Assembly (NCBI GenBank): GCA_037355855.1
Contig: CM074760.1
Span: 7,432,501 to 7,496,500 of the forward strand
DNA: 64,000 nt
From: Pseudo-nitzschia pungens
Taxonomy: Eukaryota > Bacillariophyta > Bacillariophyceae > Bacillariales > Bacillariaceae
Direction of reading: 5' to 3'
Both the position numbers and the translations under genes were made by a program. Positions 1 to 13,030 of this stretch are shown here, one piece after another. How positions within the stretch are numbered: the first letter of the stretch is position 1; each line of letters begins with the position of its first letter. The notes under the pieces were generated by a model. It made no database searches. It saw only the letters and a list, made by a program, of their open reading frames with translations, and was not told where the DNA came from.

Positions 1-1810
1 AAATCCATTCTCAACATGACTACGCCAATCGAACCGGTGATAGTGGTAGGCGATGCGAAGATGCGTTGGGCATTTGATGAGATGTAGTAGCCACCACTGG
101 CACTCACGTTTCCAAAACTCACCACCACCTTTTGAGGTATGTCCTGGATTTCTTGATAAATTGATTCACATGCGTTGATGCTTCCTCCAGGGGAATCTAC
201 TCTCAAAACAACACACTTGACATCTTCTCTTTCTTTCAAGTCTCGCAGGGCCTTTTCTGCCTTGCGTGCCACTGTTTCTCCAATAGGCCCACTAACCTTG
301 ACGACCGCAATCTTTTCCTGGACTTCTTTTGTATCCTGTTGCAAACGGCGAATGCGCGAAAGAAGTGGAGGCAATTGTGAGTAAGACAGACCGTTTCAAA
401 CCATGTTCGAGCTGCAATCATCATTCACTCTTTAGGGGGTCAACCAACAAGCAAGCGAAGAAACGAGTACTTGCCTCATCGCCCTGTCCCAACAGAGAAA
501 GGAATTGGTTCATAACACCAATATTTGATTCCTTCTTTCGCAATTTTGATCGTTGCCGTGCGTAGGCGTCAATCGAAATCTTTGAATCGGCAGTAAAGCC
601 GTCAGGGTGCGTGGTACATTTCCACGCATCGTCAACAAAACAGCTATTCCTTTCAATATCGTTCTCAGTTTCAGTTTCAGTTTCAGTTTCTCCGGCAACC
701 TTGCACTCCTTTGCTTCCTTGATGTCTATCGTTTGAACGGAAGTTGCGTCAGCGCTTTCATCTGTGGCGGCTGCCTTGGTAGCATCGGTGCTACTAGATT
801 CCGTCTCGTTGGAGGCTCCGCCAACTTCACCCTTTTCTGGATTGTTGTTTTTCAGCAAGGCATCGAGCGGATTTTTAAGGGGCAGATGATCCACAAATCC
901 AATCTGATGCGCCACGTCGGCTGGCAAGGATCCCGCGTTTTCGATCATGCTCCAAAATTGGCCAAAATTGTAGCCGTACTTTTTGAGTTGATGGTGTCGG
1001 CTCGTGTAAATAGCTTTGCACACGTGTTTGTGAATCGGCAGGAGAATTCCTGCCGTGTTTTCGTAGTGTTCCTTGCTGTACTTGGAGTGAGTGAAAATGT
1101 TTGCCATGTTTTTGTAGGCACCGTGCTTCCACACGTCAACGGTAATGCCGTACTTTTTCAAAAAGTTGCGAATGAAAAAGTTGGTAGTGTGCAATCCGTA
1201 GAGATTCAAATCGCCTTGTGGTTGCAAGTGAATTTGTTGAAAGACACTCGCCAGGTAATATTCTTGCATGCTCCTTTGACCTCCAAAAGTGTTGGAATAT
1301 ACATACATGGCCTTTCCTTTTGGTTTGGTGTCATCGGTTTCGGATGATTGATTACTATTTTTTGCGAACGATTCCAAAGCGTTTCGTATTTCTTCCAGGT
1401 GGGCCCATCCTCCCGTCGAAATCGTCCCTCCGTTTCCAAACACACCATACATGCTCTCAATGGATGGATCAGTCGCCGCCTCTTTGATCAGAGACACCAA
1501 CTCATCTGCCTGCATTTCTATGACTTTCTCGGCACCCGAACCTCCGTTCTCGATGGACTCGGTCAGATTCGAAAGCAGAGCGCTCATGGGCGACTTCTTC
1601 TCCTCCACGATTTTCATTCGATGAAAGGGCAAAACCAGAACTTTCTTCTTCTTGGCATCTTCTTCAAGGTGCTTTTGTTCTCTGTATATTTTGTAAGTGG
1701 TCGCACCCTAGAATGCCGGTGGCACCCAAGGCGAGGAATGGGCGATCCCGGACCACCTTTGCAAGATGGATCAAGAATTTCACTCGAGCCACGGTTGCTG
1801 CCACCGCCAT
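1..1810 (-). CDS. SppA-type signal peptide peptidase (S49), 3' end outside window
   Basis: Serine protease of the S49/SppA family, which degrades residual signal peptides and membrane-protein fragments in bacteria and plastids. The proposed reading starts at ATG 1810. Exons are 1810-1707, 1681-475 and 335-1, and the gene continues past the left edge. The N-terminal domain holds WKHGAYKNMA, matching the region of the catalytic Lys of long SppA enzymes. The last exon encodes VSASGGYY with the nucleophilic Ser (about 91-107). The N-terminus (LIHLAKVVRDRPFLALGATG) is moderately hydrophobic and could be an anchor. The second intron (336-474) is GC-AG, with donor GCAAGT joining in phase 0. The first proposed intron (1682-1706) is only 25 nt; a one-base extra insertion there would be an equivalent explanation. 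An acidic Thr/Glu linker separates the two domains. Family assignment is firm; plastid location is only inferred. Confidence 0.85.
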
Positions 1811-4117
1811 CTTTACCCTAGGATTCTTCGAGAAGGAGCTCGGTTCGGTATTTTCTTTCGTTTGGTCTTGCTGGATGTAATTATAATTAGATCTTGTGTA
1901 CGGTACGAAGTATTCGATTTCAAAAATGTTTCTAGTGAAAGTTCTGAATTCCGCAACGATTTCAAATTGCAATGAGGTTTTCGTAATCTTACTTGCTCTC
2001 TGTAGTTTCAAGTTGTACTCGTAGGACGAGTAAGATTTACGAGTAAATCTACGCCAAACATACCGGTAGTGGTAATTGCGTGCAAATGAACCATACGAAC
2101 GTCCGGCGAACTAAATTTGAAAACACAAAAATTGGAAAGGCTTTTTGCGTCACTTTTGTTTTTCTTACTACGAAGTAAACGTACCGGTAACTTACGAGTA
2201 ACTTACCGGTACAGGTAGATCGAACGAATACTTTTTCTAACGGCTGAACCGCTTCTCAAATGTTCGAATGTGCACGGGAATGCATGTCCGTGACTGACTC
2301 ATTCGAGGTGAAAATAGCCACTACTGATATGGCCTACTGATATTGCACCGTAAAGGGCGGGTACGTATCCAGTATCCACTTCTTCGTACTTCGTTCATGA
2401 CTACGAGGTACGGTACTCGGTCCTATCGGTACGTACTACTAGTACAGTATGGTAGCACAACCACTAACTGAAGATTTCATCTTCGATCTCTCGAAAATTT
2501 TTCAAGCTCTCGATAATACTACGTACTTGGTAAGGTTACCAAAGATTGACTATTGATGCAAAACTAGCATCTTTCCGTGCTGCGTGTGGAAGTCAATGGG
2601 ACATGGGTCGTAGTGGTTGCAGTTGGCTTACCCATTTTCTTACGGAGCTTTGGAGGTTTCGTTTGGACGGCGGCGATAACGACATCAACAATGTCAGTAT
2701 ATCTCTCTTTCATTCGTAGGTTCCTTTCGTTGCCGACCAAGTGGTATTTTGTGTTGCGTAGAGCGACGAAAGATGATGGGAGATAGATGCGGAGACCAAA
2801 GACGAAAGGCAACTAGAGAACAGGCAGCAGGGGAGGATGATGGATGGTTTAGTAATATGTGTACGAATGTTATCTTTTGCCTTTCAGATTGCTGTAGTAT
2901 CGCTTAGGCTGCAGGACGTGCCGAGAGCTGAGAGATTGCTTTGGACCCACTGAGCAATCACGTTCGACGACGTGGTGCGTACAGCAGCAGGATCATTGCC
3001 GACCGTCGTCGTGCTAGCTCTATTAGGCGCCGAGCGACGACGACTTGTTACAGCAGACCACCAAGCAGGTGCGACGACTTGCTTCAGGAGTTGTTATGTA
3101 CTATGACAGCCGACTTGCTACACAGTAATTATTGGCATTTTCGACGACGTGCTACCCCTCTAGCAAGGGCGGTGAGGGTCGTATTGTTTCCACCCGACTC
3201 GTTGGAGTTCTTGCGCGCTGGCGTACTAGTCGTGCTAGCTTCGTCGTTTCGATTGGCGGGTCCACCGCATGTAGTAGTACAAGTTATAGTAGTCTTTCGC
3301 AGTTCTGAATCTCGGCACCCACCAGGTCAATCGATCCGCCTAGAAAAGTGCTGATTTCAGCATTTGAACTCGTAGTAGGTAGCCAGAAGAGTCTTTACAG
3401 AGTGCGCCAGCCATGGCAGATTTTTAGGTTTTGCTTGAACCAAGTCGAAAGAAGTATGAAGTAACTTCGTACTCTACCGTACTACGTATTTCGTTTGAGG
3501 ATTCTAGGACATTCGAAATGCCTTACAGTAAAGAGGTCATGCATTATGACCCCTTAAAGGCACCAAGAATGCCTCGCATTCGTAGCGCGACTGAACTTTT
3601 TGTCAATCAATTGATGCGGTACTTATAGGCCCCAAGACCAACTACCAACCAAATTAATGCATTTTAATGTACGTAAGATCTTACCCCTAGATTCGAATTG
3701 TGTTACGAATCTTTTGTGATAAAGGGTCTTCAACGGATAATGTCTCTACCTTTAAACTCTCATTGTAATCTTTAAGACTGATGGAATGATATAGTGACTA
3801 TGTAGCAAGTCCTTATGTAGAGAGTAAACCTTAGACAAACTTTGCAGGTCGTATTTTGATAATATTTGAGGTGAAAAATTCTTTCCGACTTTCCACAAGA
3901 TAAAGAGCTTTAATAAAACAGCAATTTCGCCAATTCAGATTTCAGGTCGTACAGTTGACATACTACCAAGCAATTAGTTACGTGTACGTCCTTCGCATTG
4001 CAGTAAATGTTACTGTAGTACAATACATGTAATACATGTAACAGAGGTTCTAACCAAGGACCATGGCAAATACACAACATCACATAAATCACTCTGAGAT
4101 TCAAAAGAAACGACAGA
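1811..4117. other. Divergent spacer between SppA and the PT-repeat gene
   Basis: No supportable gene. The sequence is AT-rich with many short motifs such as TACCGGTA (about 2060, 2185, 2205) and GTAAGGTTACC (2530). At 2960-3150 GACGACTTG/GACGACGTG-like words recur irregularly. A 137-codon open frame at 2941-3354 is Arg-rich, shows no domain and is probably spurious. Confidence 0.6.
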
Positions 4118-7079
4118 ATGAAGCTCTCGAATCATCTCCGATGGGTTGCCATCGCGATCTCAGCATGCTTTCTAGGAACTGATGCCGATTTCTACAACAC
4201 TTCCAGTAACCATGGGACATCCGCAACAATCACAAGGACCGCAAGAGCAACAAGCCGTACCTTGAAGGATCTATACCACAGCGAGAAGCGCTTTGTGTTG
4301 TTCAATTCGCGACAGTTGACTGGAGAATGCCGTGAGTAAACCATATCAACAAAGCTATACCGATTCTTAAACGAAAATAGCTTACATCCTTTCTGATTTG
4401 ACTTTGGATTTTGTGCTTGAACGGAACAATGTCACACTCTAGTTCCCATTTGCATGACGCAGCCACCGACGTCGACTCCATCCACGTCCAGTCCGTCGGC
4501 GCGTGGAACCACCTCCGCCGAGCCGACCCAAAATGAAGAAGAAGGAGAAGACGAGCCCCCAACTGGATCGCCATCAAATCCTCCTTCTGCATCTCCTACA
4601 GGAACCCAATCGATGGCTCCCTCAAGCTCGATGTCTCCTTCCGCTCCTCCCACCGGATTTCCATCTGAGCCGCCGACTGAGTCTCCCACAGGAACCCACT
4701 CGATGATTCCTACTGATTCTCCATCAAATTCTCCAACTGGGTCGCCATCTTTCCCCCCCACTGGATCTCCTACAGGAACTCATTCGATGACTCCCTCAAG
4801 CTCAATGTCTCCTTCCGCTCCTCCCACCGGATTTCCATCTGAGCCGCCGACTGATTCTCCCACAGAAACCCACTCGGCGATTCCTACTGGTTCTCCATCC
4901 AATCCCCCAACTGGGTCGCCATCTTTCCCCCCCACTGGATCTCCTACAGGAACTCATTCGATGAATCCCTCAAGCTCGATGTCTCCTTCCGCTCCTCCTA
5001 CCGGATTTCCATCTGAGCCGCCGACTGAGTCTCCCACAGAAACCCACTCGACGATTCCTACTGGTTCTCCATCCAATCCCCCAACTGGGTCGCCATCTGT
5101 GCCTCCATCTGCATCTCCAACCAAGTCCCCAACCAGCCGCCCGACCAGCAACCCGACGGGGTACCCAACGAGAAACCCAACGAGAAACCCAACCAGATAC
5201 CCGACTGGGTACCCGACTAGATACCCAACCAGAAACCCGACTGGGTACCCAACGAGAAACCCAACGAGAAACCCAACCAGATACCCGACTGGGTACCCGA
5301 CTAGATACCCAACCAGAAACCCGACTGGGTACCCAACGAGAAACCCAACCAGATACCCGACTCGGGTACCCAACCAGATACCCAACCAGATATCCGACTG
5401 GGTACCCGACTAGATACCCCACCAGATACCCCACCAGATACCCGACTGGGTACCCGACCAGATATCCGACCAGAATTCCGACGGGGTACCCGACCAGATA
5501 CCCAACTAGATACCCGACGAGGTACCCAACCACCCCTCCAACCCACGGCATCGATTGCGCGCATCTCCAGAACCTTGGACTTGGATTCTCTGCCGCCACC
5601 GGACCCAACAAATATGAAGGAGGAGGCGACTGCTACCCTCACATCTTCAGTGCCGGATTTTCAAACAACAATGCGGGAAGCGACGACTCGATCGCCGTCT
5701 TCGCGGGTGGCAACTTCTACGGCAAGAACGCCGCAGAGGTGGAGGGGAACTTGGTGGTCCTCGGCAACCTGGTGGTCGACTCGACTGGTCCCGGCAACTT
5801 TGTCAGCGTTGGGGTCGGTACGCACGTTCTGCCGTCCCCAGGTGGTGATTGCATTGTGGTGGGAGGGGATATTTCGGCTTACCGCGATATCCAGGTCTTC
5901 AATCAGGCATCGTGGATGAATTGTGACATTGTATACCGGGGAAGGGCTGTGAATCTCGAGCGCTGGAAAGTCCGTGCCGGGTCTTCGAAACGACATGAAC
6001 CATACTACGACATGAGCTACTACGAGACCATGAGGGAGGTCTTCCGCAAAAAGTCCCTGTTCTGGAAGACGCTTCCGTCGACCGGGACGATCCGATTTGA
6101 GGACTGGGGCAACCCAACAGGGGAAACCAATTTTGTCTGCACAGGAAACGACTCAGAAGTCCAGGTCTTCAACATTCTCCCCGAGCAGGTTCACGATTAT
6201 CTGGGCCGCACCCATGATCTCAAGTTTGGCGACAATTGCGCAGGCAAGACCATTCTGATCAATGTCCATGGAAGCGGAACCATCGGCGCCAACGCTGCGG
6301 CAATGTCCTACAAGGGCAAGATGGGTTACGGGGCTAACGGTTTTCCAACTTGCATGACGTCGAGCATCCTGTGGAACTTCCCTGATGCATCGAGTGTTGA
6401 TCTCGGAAACGGCAGAACCTCTGAGTGGCACGGATCCGTACTGGTGGGCAGCGGTGATCTGACCCTTTCAACCAGCGGCCACTCCGGTCGCGTCATCGTC
6501 TACGGCTCGATCTACCATGACTCAAACACCGGATCCGAGTTCCACTCCTATCCCTTCGACCCTCCAGTGCCACTCAAGGATCCTTGGGACATTTGCGTTT
6601 CCGCAACCACCGGCGAGAAGATTCCCGTCTTCCCGACAAAGGCACCAACACCGACGAAGGCACCAACACCCACAGCCAATCCCGCGCAGCAATTGCTCAG
6701 CTCATGCAAAGCCATTCCCCAATCTGAGCTACCCTACGGATCTTGGGCAACAATCGACGAGCAATGCGAACAGTGTAATCCTGATCGTCCTGGGGGCGCC
6801 GTAGGATGGTGGCCATGCGATGTCCATCCTCGCATCTGCCACGGTCACTGTAAGTTTCCCATCGTCCCGACGAAGGCACCAACACCCACAGCCAGTCCCG
6901 CACAGAACTTAGTTGGCCCCTGCCGTCCCATCCCCCAAGCCGAGCTTCCCTGGGGATCATGGGAGACAACTGCCGAGAAGTGTGAACTGTGCTCTCCAGA
7001 TCGAGAAGGAGGCGCCGTCACGTGGTGGCCTTGCGACCTGAAACCTCGCATCTGCCGGGGAGAATGTCAGTTTGTCTAA
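4118..7079 (+). CDS. Secreted Pro/Thr-repeat protein with choice-of-anchor-A-like domain and two Cys modules
   Basis: Exon 1 (4118-4331) encodes a signal peptide (MKLSNHLRWVAIAISACFLG); intron 4332-4442 is GT-AG, phase 1. Exon 2 encodes a Ser/Pro/Thr spacer with PTGSPSNPP-type repeats, then PTRYPTGYPTR-type repeats (about 5140-5540). Next comes a globular domain starting near FAGGNFYGKNAAEVEGN that resembles choice-of-anchor A domains. Two repeated Cys/Trp modules end the protein (about 6690-6855 and 6905-7076), each with WWPCD...RICxGxC and preceded by PTKAPTPT. The likely role is an extracellular or cell-wall protein; no enzyme motif is visible. One extra C near 5363 breaks the PT repeat frame, and the wrong frame stops at 5411. 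Removing it gives about 949 residues. Either a sequence error or a null allele could explain this. Confidence 0.7.
5140..5540 (+). repeat. 12-bp-type minisatellite coding PTRY/PTGY
   Basis: Tandem units of the form ACCAGATACCCG and ACGGGGTACCCA encode Pro-Thr-Arg/Gly-Tyr/Asn-Pro repeats in the secreted protein. The reverse strand is also open, as LVGYPVG-type repeats. The unit is broken once by the extra C at 5363. Confidence 0.9.
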
Positions 7080-7414
7080 GTTCCAACGAGAAGCAACACA
7101 CAACACACAAACGAAATGTTTAACGGATTGTATCTTTGGATATAAAAATATGTGTGAGGATGAATCCCTAATACCTAGTGAAAAGCGTCACTCTTATTGA
7201 AATTCGTACGTGTACGTTATTAACCAGTAGTAGTAGCATACAGACATATCGTTGGTTAAGAGCATCGAAAAACTACCAGCTCATCACCATGCAAGGTTGA
7301 AGATAAACAAGTCTTCAACGCAAACGGAAATAGCATATTCTGATAGCGTCTATTACAGGTACGCGTACCGCCAATCTGACCTTCAATAAAGCTAGGGATA
7401 TTATTATTGTTTGT
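7080..7414. other. Convergent 3' spacer
   Basis: A gap of 335 bp between the PT-repeat gene and the Doa10-like gene, which converge. AT-rich; no gene or notable repeat seen. Confidence 0.6.
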
Positions 7415-10400
7415 CTAGTTTGTTTGCTCCTCTGGATTGTAATCCATCAGCAATTCCCCGATAAGGTATCTATCGTCGCGAGCTGCTTCGTGAGCTGCTT
7501 CAAACCAACGGTCAATATTTGCACGCGAGCGAGATCCGATCTGAAACAGAACGTGAATCGCCATGCAAACTTGAAACAAAAACTTGCGAAAAATGCCAAC
7601 TTCAACAAAACCTACAAGAGGAAGAGTCAAACCGCCCTTTTGAACTTTGAAAATAGCGAAAGCGGATAGAGCCAATTGGAACGAGAGTGCAGATCCTACC
7701 AGAGCGCTAGCGATTTCTTTGGTGGTTGGTCTTGCAAAGTCGTCAATCATTATTGTACGATCCACCGTATCCCATTCCCATTCAAATAGAACCGATCTCA
7801 TAATCTTGAAAAACTTTGCTGCTCGCCCTTGCCTTCCCTGCCAAACCATTCCAGCTTCTCCCTGGGCATCATCCTCAAAGTTAACCCCTGCGTTTGGATT
7901 CGGATTGCCATCTTCCATGAGAGGTGGTTCCAAGATTCCGTTCCCAACGATGGACCAGAATCGACGAGTGAAGAACTTGCAATAAAGCAGAAACGACCAT
8001 GTGTTCAAGACAACAGATCCCATGAGCCACGCTATTGCAAGAGTCTTGAAGTCGAGAAACGGTTCCTCCCTCGAAAACCAAGTAGGTGACTTTACTGCTA
8101 CAAATTCGTAGGACAGTCCCAAAGCTATTGGTGCCACTACAATCCACAGAAACAGGCATTCTAGCAAAACGAGTGCTTTCCCTCTTGGTGGACGCCGAAA
8201 TTGTCCAAGCCAACATCTACATCTTTCCCGTAAGCTTTGATCCGAAGCGTTTATGTTCCGTACTAGTAAGGACACAGTTGGAAAGAAGAGGCCAGCGCCA
8301 ATGCAAAATGCGAGCGGATCGTGAATGTATTTCGGCGGAATGCGTAGCAGATGGTAAAACGATCTTCCAACCGCCAACGGGCAGCTGAAAATGCCGAGAA
8401 CAGTAAATATAACCGCAAGCCATCCGAGAAGAACGAGAAGGACCACTTTTGTGATCAACTTGGCCGATCTGGGTTGCTTCGAAGAAGGCCGGAACGGTGT
8501 TCGAATAGCGAGGCTTTCTTCGACCGCTGATTTTTTTTCGTTCGCCCAAGCCCATCGGCCCTGCTCATCAGCACCTCCTGCACCAAGATCGTCCCAGCCT
8601 TCTGGTGGCCGCTTTATTTCATCGCCCTGGATTTCTCGGTAAAAGTCAATTTTCATTTCTTGCGCAGTCGGATTCGTCTGGTCATCTTCTAGTTCCAGAC
8701 GATATCTCCCGATCTTTGTCGGAAGAAGAAGAGTTTTGGTTTCGCCTACCTCGGTTTGCGGAAGGGCAATTGCATGATGGCCAATCGAAAAGACGTCCCG
8801 CCCATCCGCAAGTTCGAAGTTCGCACGCTGTTTCTTGCTTTGTGGTTCTGTGACCTTATCAATGTTGGACAAGACAAATTCGTCAACGTCAATTTCTTTC
8901 TTCGCCAGTTCATAAAAGAAGGAATCAACTTCCAGATCTTCCATTGCTGACTGTGCTTTAAAGACAGATCTCGTTCCGATCAATTCAAACGCTTTGATGC
9001 TTTGCGGTAGCAGATGTTCCGTCAAACCCATGGTTCGGCACATCAGTTTCAACCACCAATGTTGTAAGCCCCCGATGGTGTTTTTGTGTCGCTCAAGCAA
9101 TGCCAACATCGATAAATGAAACGTGATAAGTTCCAGAGGAATTTGAAGCTGGGGAGTCAGGATGTGATAAAAATTGAGGTGGAAGAACGTGAAAACCGTG
9201 TCCAAACCACTAGCGCGGAAGATCATTGCTGGAACAGTCACATGCAATACGAGCAATGGGGCGTAAATTGCGAGCGACAGCGCCATGCGCTTCATATGGG
9301 TCAACACAGTCTCGTGCATGAGATTTCCCAGTAGATCCGGTTGGGGTTCCTGTGGACGTATCAATCTTGCCAAAATCTCTGGGTGTGCTACTTCCCTGAG
9401 CTGTAACAAGAACACCGTGACTAGAAGCATGAACGAAATGCCGGCCACCCAATGTAGCAAGAGAAAGGAGAAAAGATCGCCCCCGGCAAACGCCAAGCGG
9501 CGAGCAACATCGTGCCCAAAAAGGCGCACTGTGGATGCGTCCAACCAGATTCCGAGACCAAGCGGGAGTAAAAACATCTTAATGAACAGCAACACGCACA
9601 CTTTTATGATAGCGACCGTTGCGTCCAATGCAGTCTCGATCGAGTATCCTAGTCCCCTCATTGCGTCTTCGTCGTCCAATTCGTTCATGTCCTCACCAAG
9701 CCCCCTTGGAAAATTACGAAATCGCTGGACTCGTTGCAAATGCTGAGCATCGTCAACGTGTCCGGTTCTAGAGGGTTTTCGTCCAATCACTTTCCCAGCT
9801 TTTTGTAGAGCAATGATAGCATATCGCGATATTACAATGAAGCATGCCATGGACAGATATCCCAGGGTCACCGTGGCAAAGTCGGAAAGCTTAAACGTCG
9901 TGTTTTTGTTTTCACTCTCTTCCTCCAACGCCGACAACATGCTTACTAACGTTGTCTGATTTTTGTCCTCTGATGAAAGAAATGGTACGGACTTCAACAT
10001 ATTGTCGCATAATGTGGTGTTGAAAAGGCTGGAATGCATTACAGAGCCGACAGTTTTAGGAATGAACCCAAAGATTCCGAGATACGTCGCATTGAATGCA
10101 AGCAGCCAAAGCAAATTTCGCACGAGAGTACTTATGGGGCCTCGGAGACCAAGCAGCTCATCCAAAGCGACGTTGATCTCCATATCCTGTCCACAGAAAT
10201 CATAGCGATAAGGTAAGATTCCGTACGTCCGATGTGACGATAATACACCCACCACACCACACCACACCACACCACATCACATCACATCACATCACATCAC
10301 ACCACCGACGAAAAACGATGATCGTACTTACAACCTGGTCGTCTTGCAGAACCGGATCCATCGGATCAACAACATCCTCGGGTCCAACCCGAAGTTGTTG

Positions 10401-12131
10401 GAAATCTGGTATTCTACCGGCTTGATTGTTGATGTCATTATTGTTGTTGTTCATCCAGTGTTCTCTGTCGTCGTCGTCAGTCGTCGTCATCATCATTCAT
10501 TTCTTCTACAATGAAGCTATCGTCATCGCTGTCGTCGTGATCATCTACATCTTCTACCTCTATGTTTGGACGTCTATTGGGCTCATCGGCATCGGCAATG
10601 TCAGCAAGAGGTACAACCTGTTCGTCACCCTCCTCCTCCCCGTTCGGCCCGTTCATGCCATCATTTTGCAACCTCCGTTCCCGTTCCATGGCCAGATTTC
10701 GCAGCATTGTTGCTGTATTCCTCAAATGGTCTGTCTCCAAGCCCAGATGCTCTGTTTCTTGTTTCAAATCAGTACTGAATGAGACGCTCCATTCCCCCCG
10801 TGACTTCGGTATCCTCTTCCATTGTTGTTGTCGCGTCTGTCTTTGTGTTGTTGTCACGATTATTTTTGGCCCTCTTCTCTATCGCTATCACGTCCATGAT
10901 TGCAGAATCCACGAAGAAATCATCTATTTGGTCATCGGAGCCGTTCCCTTCGTTAACCGCGGTATCATTTTCTCTCCCACCCTCTCCTTGTTGCCGTTCT
11001 CCTTCGCCTTCTCTCAGTGGTTGTCCTCCCGGTGGTGGCTGCTGCCAGAAAACCCTCAAAAAGTCGGCGAAACTCATCAGACACAAAAAGCTAATGATGA
11101 TGGTGGCACCCATCACCGCCCCGCTGACAATGTCCGAGGCAAGGGTGTCTTCCCTGCCAAGAATCGACGACGGACGCACGATCCAGCCAAGGTAGAGGCA
11201 GTTGGTCAGGTATGGCGCCACCACCAGCCACAAAACAGCGGCAAATAGAATCCGGAGCGCCAGGGGAAGCCATTTTGCGAGGAACCGACTCGACAAACCC
11301 AGCAAAACCTCGTGTGCCGGCAGCCGATCCGGTGTGTTTTCGGCGTATTGGGGATCGAAACGAAACTTGAATTTGCAAATCTCACAACGCCCTTGGACAA
11401 AAATGGAACGGAACGGTTGCGAAGCGATGCGAGGCAGGAGGGAAAAAAGAGAGATTGAGAAACATTCGATTCGATTCGTTCGTTCGATTCGACTCGAGGA
11501 CTTGCAAAATTTCTTGCAACCGACTCTTGTTCGAAACCCCAAGGATTTCGAAACCAACCCAACAAAACAATAATAGCGACAATAACAAAGCTTACCGTCT
11601 CCCCGAGTTGCTTCTAGCCAAGATATGAGACATTCTTGGTGGACCATTCCCATCGAACCAGAACATTTGCACGGCCGAAGCAACGGTTTCCTGTTTCGAG
11701 GAAATTATTTGGCGAGATGAAAAGAGATGAAAACGGAACCGATGCGAATCAGCTACGCGAAAGTCTCGTGTCGAAATGAAACCCAGAATGACCCGTTTTG
11801 CGGAGTCCTTGTGCGGAGCTGTCGCCATTCCAACGCAAACCGAAAATCGGCACCATAAAAACACGATCCGCAACAAAACTTACCCTTCTTCTGCGGGACA
11901 CCGGCAAACCCTGCATTCGTCCTCCTCTTCTTCCTCCTCCTCGTCGTCGCTGCCATAACCGCCGAGGCCACCGAATCCGTCCCGCGGTGATTGTTCTGTG
12001 TGTTCTTCCGCTTCCGTGGCTGATTCTTCTTCCGCCATTCGAGCGTTGCCACCAATCTCATCGATGTTGGCGTCATCGATGTTGCGGAGTTCATGGTCAT
12101 CGATATAGGGGACCGGTGCTTCCATGTCCAT
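7415..12131 (-). CDS. Doa10/MARCH6-type RING-CH ubiquitin ligase, multi-span membrane protein
   Basis: Membrane E3 of the ER-associated degradation type. Start ATG 12131; exons 12131-11884, 11690-11596, 11391-10332 and 10186-7415. The three splice junctions keep frame and rebuild a complete C4HC3 RING-CH domain: CRVC, PCKC, VHQEC, then CEIC after the second intron. Several membrane segments follow, then an acidic linker and a large C-terminal multi-span region opening with DELLGLRGP and a hydrophobic stretch with LAFNATYLGIFGF, typical of this family. The total is about 1390 residues. Exon 3 needs two one-base removals. One lies near the C6 run at 10794-10799 (wrong frame stops at 10769). The other is in a GAC repeat with the stop TGA at 10477-10479. 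After both, the length is divisible by three. Family call is strong; the linker reading is less certain. Confidence 0.88.
10245..10306. repeat. Pentanucleotide repeat (CCACA/TCACA)n inside an intron
   Basis: Lies in the last intron (10187-10331) of the Doa10-like gene. About five CCACA units run into about five TCACA units, a period-5 microsatellite. Confidence 0.9.
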
Positions 12132-13030
12132 TCTTTCCACCAAGCACCTGTCACCAAGAGTAAGCTCCAACTCCGCGATTTCAATGGTACAATACTGGTA
12201 CCTTACCCTACCCTACTCGTAGAGTGACCTAATTTTTGTTTTGATGAAGATGCAATGTCGTCAAATGTCTGATTTTTTGGAATCCATCCGCGATAAGTCT
12301 TACGATGTTGTTGTGTGATGAGATGCGATTTCGTGCTATGCGATGCTGTAAGTCTTACTCGTATTCTACGGTACAAGTACGCAGTCTACAGGAATCGTAC
12401 TGGGCCCGTCGTCTTGGAAAAACCCACCGGCAAGTTGAAACAAGGCCCCCGAATAGGAAGGTACGATGGGACGAACCCCCTCCGAACCGAAAACGAACAT
12501 TCGGTTGCCGGCCAGGAATACTACGTGTTCGGAGGCCATACAGACTGACGAAGGACGGACGGAAGCACCGATGATTCATTCGGTTGTGCAAGGTTTTCGC
12601 GCGACCTCGCGCAAAGGAAGTTTCATTGGATTTCGTCCTCGATCGAAATCTGGGTCGCAGTATGAGTAAGGTTTACAAGTACCCGTACTTGTACGTAGTA
12701 ATACTACGCCATAGTACTTGTAATTATAATTGGTCCCAATCATCTTGTTGCTCGTAGTGCATAAGATTATCATTGCCTTCTGAGGCGCGACAAGAAACAA
12801 ACCCATGATCCTGGCAATCCAGGCCATACAAGTAATCTTACCGGTATGTATCCCAAAATCAACAATCAATCAAAACAACGGAACGGAACCTTGGGGATGG
12901 CTTTGGTGGACGAAGGTGCCCATTGCGTTTCACAAGAGTTCCACTGCCCTTGCCGCACGATCAACGATCAACGACCGATGAGTTCTGTCAGAGAGTAAGC
13001 AACGCTTACCCACCGACCAAAACAACAATC
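12132..13030. other. Divergent promoter region between the Doa10-like and MYST genes
   Basis: About 900 bp with no supportable gene. It contains TACTCGTA, GTAAGGTTTAC and similar short words seen in other spacers of this window. The 5' leader of the MYST gene is C- and A-rich just before ATG 13031. Confidence 0.55.

Noticed and set aside
2941..3354. 137-codon Arg-rich frame in the first spacer
   Set aside because: No domain, no coding-like composition, and it overlaps recurring GACGAC words.
5160..5540. Reverse-strand LVGYPVG-type repeat proteins
   Set aside because: Antisense of the PT repeat. The signal peptide, splice join and downstream domain all support the plus strand.
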